Notes: generated by a model from the letters alone, not told the origin. A stretch of 43,313 nt of DNA from Symbiodinium natans (GCA_905221605.1 CAJNDS010002685.1:272396-315708); one strand, 5' to 3'; shown: positions 1-9,913, numbered from the stretch's first letter. Numbers and translations are program-made.

Positions 1-27
1 TTCCCGCATGTTTTATGCCTAGCATGG

Positions 28-540
28 ATGCATCCGCAGGAAGCGCTCTTGTTTGTTGGAGCCGAGGCCCTTGTGTCGAGTGGCTCTGGAACCGTTGGCA
101 GGCTGCCGCAACACTGGCCGCCACTGACCACTGATCATGATGATCGTGTCTATAGTGGATCAAGTCTCTGGTCAATTGCTAATGCAACATGGTCAGTTGC
201 ATCCAGTCGCTCTAAGTCGACATCAAAGTGGTCCCGTTGCCAGCGGCAGTGCCATGCAGTGCCATGCAGAACTGCCTTACAGAGATCTCTTCCAAAGACA
301 AAGTTCCACAGTCTACAGTCTCAAGGGTACTGTCCTTCGAAGTCTTTCCAGGAAGTACCGCTAAGCCTCAACGAAGCTAGAAATTTCCGCTTCGGAGAGT
401 CTTATGACGTGGACGGTTTGAACTGCAAACAGGCCATTCCCAGCACTCAGCCTCGTGCGCGGCGTGCTGGGAGCGAAGGCTCGCGAAAGGCCACTCCGCT
501 TCTGTCAGGATTTGACATGCACAGTTCTCGACCAATGTGA
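28..540 (+). CDS. Hypothetical ORF, 170 codons, unrecognised
   Basis: This is an ATG-to-TGA open frame with no family I recognise. The first two thirds are rich in Ser, Arg and Cys and read like chance translation. The last third is more protein-like, with charged stretches such as LNEARNFRFGESYDVDGLN. A frame this long is expected about once by chance in a window of this size and GC content, so length alone is not support. A real exon could begin inside it, near position 350, after one of several AG dinucleotides. No signal peptide or membrane segment is visible. Confidence 0.22.
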   Translation: MHPQEALLFVGAEALVSSGSGTVGRLPQHWPPLTTDHDDRVYSGSSLWSIANATWSVASSRSKSTSKWSRCQRQCHAVPCRTALQRSLPKTKFHSLQSQGYCPSKSFQEVPLSLNEARNFRFGESYDVDGLNCKQAIPSTQPRARRAGSEGSRKATPLLSGFDMHSSRPM

Positions 541-2360
541 ATTGCTGCTTCTTATCACCTCCATCATGAACACCGATCCGGCGAGTGGATGGAGTTCTGC
601 TGCAATAGACGTCGTTGAATGAGAAGGTTGCATGAGTGTCTACATGGAGTTTGCCAACTCGCGGGCCTTGAAGAATTATGGTAAAACATCGAGAAGGATC
701 CTGGGGGGTTCAGCCCTCCTATGCGAGAATGGGCTTTAGACGGTCCAGAAAAGATGAGAATCATAGACCATGTCATGCACAGTGTGGACTCTGAATATGT
801 TATAATATGTTAACCTACGCTGAGTGAGTATGTTGACCTCGTGTTGGAACCCCCACGGTTGATTCCATGGGGCTCGTCGGCGTTGTGTTCCTGTCGGAGA
901 CTGGAAAGTCAAGAGCTTCATTAGCCCGAAAACTCCAGGTTTGTGCAGGGCTCAGTTATGTGGGAAGCTGCTTTGCAGAAAATTCCGATGGCCCTCAGGC
1001 CACCCTCTCCATCGTGCCAGACTATGCTCCCGCGGAGCAGGCCTGGGCGCGCATAAAGGGCTGCCTCTGAAGGGCCACGTGCGGAACAACCAACTTCTAG
1101 ACCTTCCGGATTTTTCTTGTAGCGCCGCTTTTATTCCCCCTCAGTACTAGTAGTTCTGCCGCTGCCAGAAGCCGTTGCGAGCGCTGCCCCGTTACAGGGA
1201 CCGACACGAGACTACTCAAAGCCGCCATCCACTCAGACTGCAGACGAAGTGGACAGACACGGAGTCAGTGTGCGCAAATGGTGCTGGCAACAACAAACAT
1301 CCACATCTAGCAACTGCAAGGACAAGCTTCGTGCGAGACGACTCAGACGAGCTTGATGGCGCAGACGCGTGGAGGTGCTTCATCCGGAAATCGAGAGCCT
1401 TCCACGCGGTCACCGAGCATGTGACATAAAGGCTTGTCATCCAACATCTTATTTGCCCGGCATTCTCGACAATTCACAAGCGTTAGGTACGCCTTTGTGA
1501 CTGAGAAGCAGGTCGAGAACAACAACCGTGCCAACAGCAGCAGCCAGTGCAAATGTTGTGAGTCTCTTCGATTTTGCAAGAAGCATAAACAGCCGTGCAA
1601 GAAACATGTGACGTCATTCCGATCGGAGTTGCCGTCTGTAGTGCTGGCCCACGGGGGTGGGGGGAGTGGGTGGGTTCGGCAGGATCTTGTTTTGATATTT
1701 GTTGACCTGCCCTGATATTGCCGGAGTCCGTATGACCTTTGTCACCAGCAGTCTTGGCATGTAGAAGAGTCGAGATGACTACTATCGCCGAGCAATTGCC
1801 AGAGTTCTTAAGCTGCCTGGATTCTTCCGAACATCGCTGAACATTAGCATTAAGCACCTTATGCAACCCTCGCAGCTTCGACGATTCGCTAAGCCATGCA
1901 CAAGTATGCATGCCCGAATGACTTCTCAATCAAAGCCTGGCTGCCCTAGCGTTGGCCTTGACTCAGGCATCATTTGCAAAGAGTTCCCTCCAGCAAGCTT
2001 GGAAGACAAGCACAGCAAGTCCAATGCCAGCAAGGGCGGGATTCTTAGTGTGAGTGGTCGGAGCATGTGCTGCCCATTGCCATGTCAAACTATGTGGAAG
2101 GTGTTGTGGTCAGACACTTTTGATACTTAAACATGTTCTCACTAAGAACCTTTGCGCTGTCTCCTAACTTGCATTGTCTCGGACAGATTTAGTCGTGGCA
2201 ACTGCCTTGCTTAGAGAAACAGAGCACGGAGGAGATGTGCTGAAGTTCAGCGACGATACCCGCACCATCCTCTGGCGAGCGGAGGAGGAAGGCATGCGAG
2301 CGACGGCGCACGCACAGACTCACAGCTCTGCCTAATCAGACTGACTGGCAAACATCAACG
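541..2360. other. Stretch without a supported gene
   Basis: Only short overlapping open frames are present on both strands, mostly Ser/Arg/Cys-rich. The most protein-like piece is the frame at 1861-2130 on the plus strand, whose middle is moderately charged, but no splice arrangement or family supports it. There are no notable repeats apart from a G-rich run near 1653-1673. Confidence 0.4.
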
Positions 2361-2774
2361 GCCATGTCGACGGACTGTCAGGCTTGCGCTCCCGATCCCC
2401 GAGCAAGACCACTGATCCGGAAAGCCTGGCGCTCGGTGCTTATGTGCCAACGACCACTGTTTCCCAATACAAATCGCGAGCTCAATGTGGTTTGTATGGC
2501 TCTTCGGGGCTGTCATGGGCTGTCATATGCCCTATTGGCCAAGCAAAAAGTCAGCTTTGACTTTCAGCTCGTGCTCTCAAGAGGGCTTGTCTGTCAGGCG
2601 ATTGTTGCTTCAAACTCTGTTTGTGGCCAGCTTGTCCATCCCGGCTTTTCTTGCATTCTTCATATCATCGGACGATCGTCATGGAGGCTGAGTGAGCCTG
2701 AGGTGTCCGGTCGCCTCTCAACCAGTCTGATGCATCTTGGCAACAATCGGCGCCACATTTCTTGTTTTTTGCAG

Positions 2775-2876
2775 AAGGGCAGCGATCTTAAGGGCTGTGT
2801 CACCGGCACAGAACTGGGACGTCAGCTGTGGGAGAGAGCAGCAGATGTTGGTTTCTTCATGCGATATGACAAATAG
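2775..2876 (+). CDS. Candidate internal exon after a strong acceptor
   Basis: A long pyrimidine tract ending in CAG (about 2757-2774) is the best-looking splice acceptor in this part of the window. The frame directly after it starts KGSDLKGCVTGTELGRQLW and stays open to a TAG at 2874. It is preceded by a 170-codon open frame from 2364, but upstream of the acceptor that frame looks non-coding. It may be an upstream exon of the acidic-repeat gene that follows at 2943-3375. I could not settle the donor site, because the phases of the obvious GT and GC donors do not all agree with the next exon. Confidence 0.35.
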   Translation, partial: KGSDLKGCVTGTELGRQLWERAADVGFFMRYDK

Positions 2877-2942
2877 ATGCAATTGGAGTGCACACTCTTG
2901 ACATGAACTCTGTTCAGCAGATAGATGACTGGGCTTCTCCAG

Positions 2943-3375
2943 TTCCATTCTCAAGAGCCGCCCCCGCAGAACACCGAGCGTGAGCATGGAATTGCGTGAA
3001 CTCAGGGTTTCCGGACTCCACAAGCACTACGAATCCCTGAATGAACCTCCGAATGTTCCCAGGGATCCTGGGACGACGACTGGGACAATGCCGCCTGGGA
3101 CGATGCCTGGGACGATGCCTGGGACGATGCAGCTTGGGACGATGCAGACTGGCTCGAAGCCAAGAAAGCGGATCCGGCGGATGTGCTCGCCAGGTTAGAG
3201 ACTCTTGAGGACTGCCGGGATTGTTCTTCCTTGGAGCCCTGTATCTCCAAGGTCCTGGTGGTGGGAAGAGCTGCAGCAAATAGATGAGGAGCTGGAGCGC
3301 GTGCAGAAGAAGCTCGAAGCCCGGCGTTCGTGGCACGAGCTCAGCTTACTCAATTCGAGCAACTGCCAGGGATAA
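2943..3375 (+). CDS. Acidic Trp-Asp repeat and coiled-coil protein, multi-exon model
   Basis: Three exons join in frame. Exon one (2943-3006) encodes a basic segment ending MELRELR. Exon two (3063-3193) encodes W-D-D-A units (WDDDWDNAAWDDAWDDA and so on) followed by LEAKKADPADVLAR. Exon three (3252-3375) encodes WWWEELQQIDEELERVQKKL and stops at TAA 3373. The two introns are 56 and 58 nt, both GT-AG, with phases 0 and 2 matching exactly. The last exon is a clear amphipathic coiled coil. Tandem acidic/aromatic motifs of this kind occur in adaptor-binding tails of trafficking proteins such as SCY1-like proteins, but I cannot assign a family, and a tail of a larger protein is possible. Start and 5' exons are uncertain: an exon at 2877-2887 beginning ATG would also be in phase. 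Confidence 0.5.
3069..3155 (+). repeat. 12-bp minisatellite inside the coding model
   Basis: The unit GGGACGATGCCT is repeated with small changes, giving the W-D-D-A protein repeats in one frame and Gly-Thr-Met-Pro in another. The period is a multiple of three, so copy-number change would keep the reading frame. Confidence 0.8.
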
Positions 3376-3478
3376 GGAGCAAAACGAGGAACATTGCATT
3401 AATCTGCTATGAACGCCCGAATGGCAGGTTTGCGGGCGTAAGCCGGAGGGACCAGAATTCACTTGCAGTGAAACTGGA

Positions 3479-3907
3479 GTGGATCTCGGGCAGGAACGGT
3501 TAAAGGATTTGGCTGAACAACAAGATCTTGCAACAAACTCCAGGTGCAGTTACAAGCCTTGGAAAGAACGCAGCAAAGGACAAGCAATGCAGCAGAAAAT
3601 ATTCCTCGTTAAGTTGCAATCTCGGGGCCTCCACGTCACCGGGAGCTCGGGCGCGTCACTCGCGGAACAGCTTGTGTTTCATAATGCTCCAAGGTGGGAG
3701 GAGCGCAGTCGCAAGCATGGTGCCAAGAGCGTTCGAGTAGGAGGGAAGATGCCGCAGTCTTGGCAAGCCTTCCTGTTTAGGAGGCAAGGAGTGTCGACTT
3801 CAGTGCGCACTCCAAGGTGGGACGAGATGAGAAGCAAGCTCGGTACCAAGAGTGCGAGAATGGCAGAGAGGACTAAAGCAGCTTATTCCGCTCATAGTGC
3901 ACTCTGA
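3479..3907 (+). CDS. Hypothetical basic protein ORF with internal repeat
   Basis: This open frame of 142 codons is rich in Lys, Arg, Gln and Ser. Its second half holds two related segments, APRWEERSRKHGAKSVRV and TPRWDEMRSKLGTKSARM, 122 bp apart, which come from a DNA-level duplication. A third partial copy of the DNA (core CAAGCTCGGTGCCAAGAG) lies near 4169-4186, outside the frame. The start codon is unclear because the predicted first codon is GTG, so the true product may begin at an internal exon. No domain is recognised. It could equally be repeat DNA that happens to be open. Confidence 0.3.
   Translation: MDLGQERLKDLAEQQDLATNSRCSYKPWKERSKGQAMQQKIFLVKLQSRGLHVTGSSGASLAEQLVFHNAPRWEERSRKHGAKSVRVGGKMPQSWQAFLFRRQGVSTSVRTPRWDEMRSKLGTKSARMAERTKAAYSAHSAL
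3689..3868 (+). repeat. Two diverged direct copies, ~57 bp, 122 bp apart
   Basis: Segments starting near 3690 and 3812 share CAAGGTGGGA(G/C)GAG, followed by AAGC and a CCAAGAG core. A third partial copy near 4160-4190 retains the CTCGGTGCCAAGAG part. They are diverged and hence old. Confidence 0.55.
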
Positions 3908-4217
3908 AGGCATCGCGGAGCGTGTGTGTTCTGCTGAACGACGTAGCACATCGGCAGGAAGGAATGCATACTCCCACCGGCTCTTCAATACCTGATTGAT
4001 TTTTTCGCGATGGAGTTCTTGGAGAGCCTTGATTGGTGGCAAGTGTGCTACGACTGCTAGGATCAGTGTCGTGTTAAAAGAATCTGCTGTAAGCAGTTGG
4101 CCGCCAACTGAAGTAACTGAAGTGCCTTAACCCAACCCAGGTGGAACGCGTCACATGCGTCTCGCAAGCTCGGTGCCAAGAGCGACAGAACCGTTAAACC
4201 CTCAAAAGGGGACCGGT

Positions 4218-4285
4218 TGAGGTGGATGGCCTAAAGCCTTAAAGGTCTTAAGCCCTAAACAGCCCTAAGCCTTAAAAGTGATAGG
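4218..4285 (+). repeat. Degenerate telomere-like CCTTAAA/CCCTAAA stretch
   Basis: Short runs such as AAGCCCTAAACAGCCCTAAGCC recall the CCCTAAA repeats at 7.7-10.3 kb but are strongly degenerate. Confidence 0.5.
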
Positions 4286-5745
4286 CACGCAAACCGCAGA
4301 AGTCTGAGGCAGCAAAGTGTCGGGCGAAAACCTAGGGTTCTGGGCGTGGTCTAGGGTGAGATGGATGTGTTATGTGTCCCTACCCCTCCACAGGCAGCGT
4401 CCCTCCAGTACCAAACTGCTGCCGCATCCGCGTTGCGACGCCATATCATCTTTCGAAGCTACTACCAGTACTCGAAGACACGCACATCATACGGAATCAT
4501 ACGTGAAATGCTTGTACTTCCAGCAGCAAAACCGTCATTGTCTTTGCTGCTGAGGTGCAGCGCCGGTCCTCCAAGCAAGGTTGATGCCTCAGCTGTTGCA
4601 GGTCCTCTTTCTGCAATGCTTCTGATGTAATGCCACGTGCTCGGGCAAGTTGCTTGAAATGGGGTCGTCGATGGAATTCCAAAGTACTATTTCCGTCGAG
4701 CCCCCCTGCACTGCAGACTCCTCCTCCTCCTCCTCCACATCTGACGAGACACTTTGACGCGCTGAAGCTGCCCCAGTCTCAGTATCGCTGCTGTTGCGAC
4801 TGTAGCATCAGACCGTGGGATACATTGCAGCTTCTACACTGCTGCATGTCAGGCCGATCACGGCAACGCTGGGTGACGTTCGGAAGGCCACGTGGGTTTG
4901 CGGTGGGATAGTGAGATATATATATATATGTATATATATACATACATATATGGTTGATGCTTTGTGAAGCGCCTCTTGTGCCCTAGCATCTGTAGCAGAC
5001 ATGTTCAACACATCATGTCAAGTGGCGAGTGTTGTCGGGATCCATCAGCATCCCTTTCTCAGACGCGATCACCCAGATGTGAGCGTAGATCTAAAGGTTC
5101 TGGGAGATGTCAGAATGAGAGGGACCTTCAGGACAGGAAGGCATGCCGTCGCAAAGGTTCAGAGCGAAAGGACGTTTTGGTCCGCGACAGTTCTTGCGTA
5201 ACCCAGCGCTTCTTAGGTTTGCGCTAGAGTGCCTGGATGTGCTCGTGTTTTGCTTCGGTCTTTTTGTCACAGGGGACAGAATCTCAAAATATCCTTTTTC
5301 AGTTTCCTGTCGTGACGTTTCTTTCAGGAACACGTCCACGTGCTAACTTACTATGTCAGGTAAGTTAGAGAGCGATAGGGAGGCAAGGGCTCGCTGTAGT
5401 TGTGGGCATGTTTCGGTGCAAGGCATGCACCCTTGAAGCCAAGATCTCAAACCGTCCCAGATCCACTAAACCTATGGAATGGCTAGGTCTCCGCGCCGTT
5501 CTTGTGAAGGGGAGGTGCATTATGTCTTTCGGGAGGTGTTCTCTGGGATTTGTTCCTCCCCTTGCTGTCAAAGCTTTTAGAATGTGACGTCTGAGCAAAC
5601 AGGCCCAACCAGGTGATGCACGGGGGGCTGATACTGCCCAGATATGCGAAGCATGTGCGGCGAAGGGTCCGCATATGTACGTTTTGCGAAAGTCTTTTTG
5701 TTCACATGAAGAAGGATTTTTTGCGATGAAGGCAGCGCGGGCCTT
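4286..5745. other. Stretch without a supported gene
   Basis: Apart from the TA microsatellite, only short overlapping frames occur on both strands. None has clear splice support or a recognisable motif. Confidence 0.4.
4915..4951. repeat. (TA)n/(GTATAT) microsatellite
   Basis: Alternating TA with interspersed G and C. Similar tracts occur at 6892, 22873 and 31981. Confidence 0.85.
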
Positions 5746-5925
5746 GTGTCAGCGGAAGCTATCTACCTCCGAATGGGTGCCCGGACAAATGCTCGCATCG
5801 CCGCATCGTCGGCAAGACCTGCGCATGCAACACTAGATTGCCAAGTGCATGACGGGCAAAATGTAGGACAGAAAACTGCCGCATCGGCTTGGCATCAGCG
5901 GCACACCCTGCCATACCCTGCACAG

Positions 5926-5958
5926 GCCTATCGGAAGTTGGCTTTGGAGTGCCATCCA
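5926..5958 (+). CDS. Possible J-domain (DnaJ-like) micro-exon
   Basis: The eleven codons after the acceptor at 5925 read AYRKLALECHP, which matches helix II and the start of the HPD loop of J domains (typical form AYRKLAL..HPD). J proteins stimulate Hsp70 ATPase through that loop. The exon would run from a CAG acceptor to a GTGCCT donor, in phase 0, so the Asp of HPD would come from the next exon. I could not find that exon or a helix I exon. The opposite strand has a competing charged frame across the same bases (minus strand, about 5920-6070, including WDRLKTRLEKAKNASDTKEQ), which could be a real coiled-coil segment. Treat this as a motif-level hit only. Confidence 0.25.
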
Positions 5959-6480
5959 GTGCCTGGTCTGCAAATCCTCGATCGTTTGCTCTTTGGTGTC
6001 GCTAGCATTTTTCGCTTTTTCGAGTCGCGTCTTAAGTCTATCCCATACCCGTGCTAGACCCAAGAGCCAGCGACCACAACCCTCAACTTGAAAGACGTGG
6101 ATCAAGCTTGCCAGGAGGCAAAAGGAAGGCATCGGGTGAGGTAATGAATGATGCACCTTTTTGTTTGGTGAGGACAAGAACATGGAGAAAGTCCCTAGCT
6201 CAGCCGTTGGACAGTCTGCTCGGGACTTTCCCAAAAAGTTAGTAGAGGTCATAATGGGACCTTAACGGGAAGCCCCGCAAACTGGAAGCTCCTCCATGCC
6301 GCCCTGCTTCTGCAAAGTCTGGACAGATTTGGCCTTCAGATGTCGCCCTGCAGGAAGAGGCCCTGAGAGTTTCTGAGCGCTCAGGCCAAGGAGATGACCA
6401 CAGTCTTCCGCCAGGTGAAAGAAGCCTATGAGGCTTCGGGCGCAACAAGGTTCTTAGCGTTTCACGGCACCTGGGATTCA

Positions 6481-6504
6481 CTCTCTCTCTCTCTCTCTCT
6501 CTCT
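6481..6504. repeat. (CT)n microsatellite
   Basis: Uninterrupted CT dinucleotides. Confidence 0.95.
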
Positions 6505-6539
6505 TCCCCTCTTTTCCCGAAAGCTTCAGTGAAGGAATC

Positions 6540-6645
6540 ATGGGACCGGGACTGTGGCCCATCGAAAACACCGCAAAAATTGTGGGACCGGGGCTGTGGC
6601 ACCTTGGAAACACCATCAACATCCGTGGGACCGGGACTGCGGCTA
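6540..6645 (+). repeat. Three-copy ~42-bp minisatellite
   Basis: The core GTGGGACCGGGACTGTGGC recurs at about 6541, 6581 and 6627 with point changes and variable spacers. Confidence 0.7.
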
Positions 6646-6796
6646 CACCGCACCAAGCCCACGCTACCGACGCCATACCAACTTCTATAGCCTACTATAC
6701 ACTGCGCCACGATCACCGCACTTGCAACACCGCCTGATACGCGTCTCGGAAGAACTTCGCACTGATTGCTTTTGGGATAGCCGGTGTCTCGTCTTT

Positions 6797-6846
6797 GTCT
6801 CTCTCCCTCTCTCCTCCCTCTCTCTCTCTCTCCCCCTCTTTTTCTT

Positions 6847-6887
<41 letters not shown>

Positions 6888-6932
6888 GCATACATATATA
6901 TACATACCTATATATGTATATATATATATATA
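6797..6932. repeat. (TC)n tract followed by (TA)n
   Basis: The pyrimidine-only (TC)n-rich tract runs to about 6887. It is followed by CATACATATATATACATACC and a (TA)n run. A poly-C run (6942-6954) lies immediately downstream. Confidence 0.95.
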
Positions 6933-7139
6933 GGTGGTCAGCCCCCCCCCCCCCATGATCCACACCTATGGTTTTCCTGTCTTCGTCTTTGTCTGATTTT
7001 CTGCTTTTTCCTCGGAAAAATGCAGTAAAAACTGCACTGGAATACAAAAAGCTCTATTATATTATCCTCTATAAAAACACCAGTGTTTTTTATGTGCATT
7101 TTGCTTCTGAAACTTGTGTCTTGCGGCTCCATAATATTT
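6933..7139. other. AT-rich spacer between microsatellites and repeat block
   Basis: No gene is seen. It contains the poly-C run and a sequence CCCCATGATCCACAC (6951-6965), whose exact reverse complement occurs at 9803-9817. Confidence 0.4.
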
Positions 7140-7204
7140 GAGAACGGTAGCCATTAAGAAGTTTAAGGCTTTTCAGGGTTTTCGGGATTTTTAAAAATTT
7201 AGAT

Positions 7205-7237
7205 GATCTGTCGAAGGCACCGGGGCTTCCCCAGACC
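7205..7237 (+). repeat. 33-bp palindrome, copy 1
   Basis: Form GATCTG..GAAG-GCACCGGGG-CTTCCCCAGACC, an imperfect inverted repeat able to form a hairpin. The left arm has two mismatches. Confidence 0.7.
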
Positions 7238-7543
7238 ATTTCAAATTTTAACAATCCTTAAAAGGGGCAGCCCTTTTCAAATTTGAAGGGCTTTAAGGTA
7301 TTTAAAGCCTTTCAAGATTTTCAAGGTTTAAAGGATCTTAACAGGCTTTAAAGCCCTTAAAAACCTCGAAACGTTTATCCCTTTAAAATCTAAAATTCCT
7401 TAAAAATTAAAACGGGCAGCCGTTTAAAATTAAGGAAGTTACGGATTTTGGAATTGAACATCCTAAAATCTTTAAACTTTAAAAGGACAGCCATTTACAA
7501 CTGTAAGAATTTCAGGGTTTTACGAATTTGTAAAAACTTATAT

Positions 7544-7576
7544 GGTCTGGGGAAGGCACCGGGGCTTCTCCAGACC
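7544..7576 (+). repeat. 33-bp palindrome, copy 2
   Basis: GGTCTGGGGAAG and CTTCTCCAGACC flank a 9-base centre. The arms pair at 11 of 12 positions. Confidence 0.75.
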
Positions 7577-7749
7577 ATTGGCAACTTCAAAATCTCTAAT
7601 ATCCGCAAAGGGCAGCCACTTAAATACGTAAGCAATTTAAGAAAAGGCTTAAACGGCTTAAAACCTTCATAATCCTGAGAATGTTAAAACAAAATCTTAA
7701 CGATTTTTATAAGAATTTCAGGCCCCAGTGCCTTCCCCAGATCATGTAA

Positions 7750-9150
7750 ACTTGCAAAAACCCTTAAACCCCTTAACCCTAAAAACCAAACCCGAAACCC
7801 TTAACACTAAACCCTAAACAATCAGCACCAGACCCTAAACACTAACCCAAAAACTTAACACTAAGCCCTGAGCACAAACCCCAAACACTTAACAGGAACA
7901 CTAAATAAACACTTAAGCACTAGACCCTAAACACTAAACCCGAGACACACTTAAACACTACACCCTAAAAACTAAACCCTAAACATTACACACTAAACCC
8001 TACACACTAAACCCTGAACACTGGTAAAAGTCCTTAAAACCCTCAATCCAAAAAACCAAACCCGAAACCCTTAACACTAAACCCTAAACACTCAGCACTA
8101 GACCCTAAACACTTCACACGAAACCCTAAACACTTATGCACTACTAAACCCTAAACACTCAGCACCAGACCCTAAACACTAACCCTAAAAACTTAACACT
8201 AAGCCCTTAGCACAAACCCCAAACACTTAACAGGAAACCCTAAACACTTAAGCCCTAGACCCTAAACACTAAACCCTAAACACTTAAACACTACACCCTA
8301 AAAACTAAGCCCTAAACATTACACACTAAACCCTACACACTAAACCCTGAACACTAGTAAAAATCCTTAAGCCCGTACCCCTCCCCCCCCACCCAAAAAA
8401 TAATATTAATGAAGCCCTTAGCACTGAACCCTAAACACTCAGCACTTGACCCTAAACACCCACCCTAAAAGCTTGACACTAAGCCCTTAGCACGAACCCC
8501 AAACACTGAACACGAAACCCTAAACACTTAAGCACTAAACCCTAAACACTTAAACACTACACCCTAAAAACTAAACCCTAAACATTACACACTAAACCCT
8601 ACACTAAACCCTGAAAACTAAACCCTAAACCCTAAACAGAAGGATTTTTCAAGTTGTCAATGGTCTGGGGAAGCCCCGGTGCCTTCCCCAGATCATTTAC
8701 ATTTGTAAAATTCCTTAAAACCCTTAACCCAAAAACCAAACCCGAAACCCTTAACACTAAACCCTAAACACTAACCCTAAAAACTTAACACTAAGCCCTT
8801 AGCACAAACCCCAAACACTTCGCACGAAACCCTAAACACTTAAGCACTTAACCCAAAAACTAAACCTTAAACATTTCAAACTAAACCCTAAACATTAGAC
8901 ACTAAACCCTGAACACTAAACCTACACCCTAAACAGTAAACCCCAAAGCCGGAACCTCGAGCCCTACTAAATCTAAACCTGAAACCAAAAACCCGTCGGG
9001 GTTTCAGATGCTTCCTGCTTGGATTTCAGAGTTTAGGGTTTTATTTGGGTTTTAGCCGAGCCGCTTGACCCTAACCCTAAACCCTAAACTTTACACCAAA
9101 CCCTAAACACAAAACACTAAACCCTGAAACCTACACACTAAACCCTAAAC
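7750..9150 (+). repeat. Long degenerate telomere-like array (CCCTAAAcact variants)
   Basis: Dozens of ACCCTAAACACT-like units with variable spacers (CTTAACACTAAGCCCTTAGC and similar). Larger blocks are duplicated within it: the stretch beginning AAAACCAAACCCGAAACCC appears near 7780, 8050 and 8733, and the run from CTTAACACTAAGCCC recurs several times. It contains the inverted palindrome at 8662. The units derive from CCCTAAA (TTTAGGG on the other strand), a telomere repeat known from plants, many algae and dinoflagellates. There is no coding potential. Confidence 0.85.
8662..8694 (-). repeat. 33-bp palindrome, inverted copy
   Basis: GGTCTGGGGAAG-CCCCGGTGC-CTTCCCCAGATC is the reverse complement of the element in the 339-bp units (central loop inverted). 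It sits inside the degenerate telomere-like array. Confidence 0.75.
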
Positions 9151-9153
9151 ACT

Positions 9154-9765
9154 AGATTTCCAGAAAACATCTGGAGTACCCGGGCCCCGGACTCCAGACT
9201 CCAGATTTCCAGAAAAAATCTGGAGTACCCGGGCCCCGGACTCCAGATTTCCAGAAAAACTCTGGGTACCGGGGTCCCGGACTCCAGACTCCAGATTTCC
9301 AGAAAAAAATCTGGAGTACCCGGGCCCCGGACTCCAGACTCCAGATTTCCAAAAAAAAATCTGGAGTACCCGGGCCCCGGACTCCAGACTCCAGATTTCC
9401 AGAAAAAATCTGGAGTACCGGGGCCCCGGACTCCAGACTCCAGATTTCCAGAAAAAATCTGGAGTACCCGGGCCCTGGAAATCTGGAGTCTTTGGGCCCC
9501 AGACTCCAGACTCCAGATTTCCAGAAAAAATCTGGAGTACCCGCGGCCCCAGACTCCAGATTACAGACTCCAAAATCTGGAGTCCAGGGTCCCGGTACTC
9601 CAGATTTTTTCTGGAAATCTGGAGTCTGGAGTCTGGGGGTACTCCAGATTTTTTCTGGAAATCTGGAGTCTGGAGTCCGGGGCCCGAATACTCCAGATTT
9701 TTTCTGGAAATCTGGAGTCTGGAGTCCGGGTACTCCAGATTTTTTTCTGGAAATCTGGAGTCTGG
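9154..9765. repeat. 43-50 bp satellite array with internal orientation flip
   Basis: About eight units of the form TCCAGATTTCCAGAAAAAAT followed by CTGGAGTACCCGGGCCCCGG run forward to about 9560. From about 9590 to 9765 four units run as the reverse complement (TACTCCAGATTTTTTCTGG...). Each unit also has its own inverted repeat (AGATTTCC/GGAAATCT and CTCCAGA/TCTGGAG). Open frames across it on both strands are repeat by-products. Confidence 0.85.
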
Positions 9766-9913
9766 GGTCCCCCCCCTCCCAAAACCCTTCCCGAGGCCAA
9801 ATGTGTGGATCATGGGGGGGGGCGAGCATGAATCATGTGGTTCAGCGTCGAGCGTCCTGGGCCCCCCCGCCCCCCATGGTATCCCCCCCCCCCCCAAGCC
9901 TACTCTACGGTCC
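9766..9913. repeat. Poly-C/poly-G rich spacer between array and telomere block
   Basis: Several C and G runs (9766-9776, 9814-9822, 9861-9875, 9885-9895). It contains the reverse complement of 6951-6965. No gene is seen. Confidence 0.6.

Larger units (their letters stand above)
7140..7745 (+). repeat. Diverged tandem repeat, ~339-bp unit, with palindrome
   Basis: Two consecutive units share an ordered set of marks: AGCCATT, TTTCAGGGTTTT, a 33-bp palindrome (7205 and 7544, exactly 339 bp apart), then AAAGGGCAGCC. A third, partial unit holds only half of the palindrome (about 7721-7744). Shorter GGCAGCC repeats lie in between. The frames that are open across it appear to be by-products of the repeat. 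Confidence 0.65.

Noticed and set aside
2364-2774. First part of a 170-codon plus frame
   Set aside because: Low-quality composition, and frames of this length are expected about once by chance. Only the end after the strong acceptor was kept.
9145-9897. 250- and 225-codon minus frames
   Set aside because: They translate the 43-50 bp satellite and are open in several frames at once.
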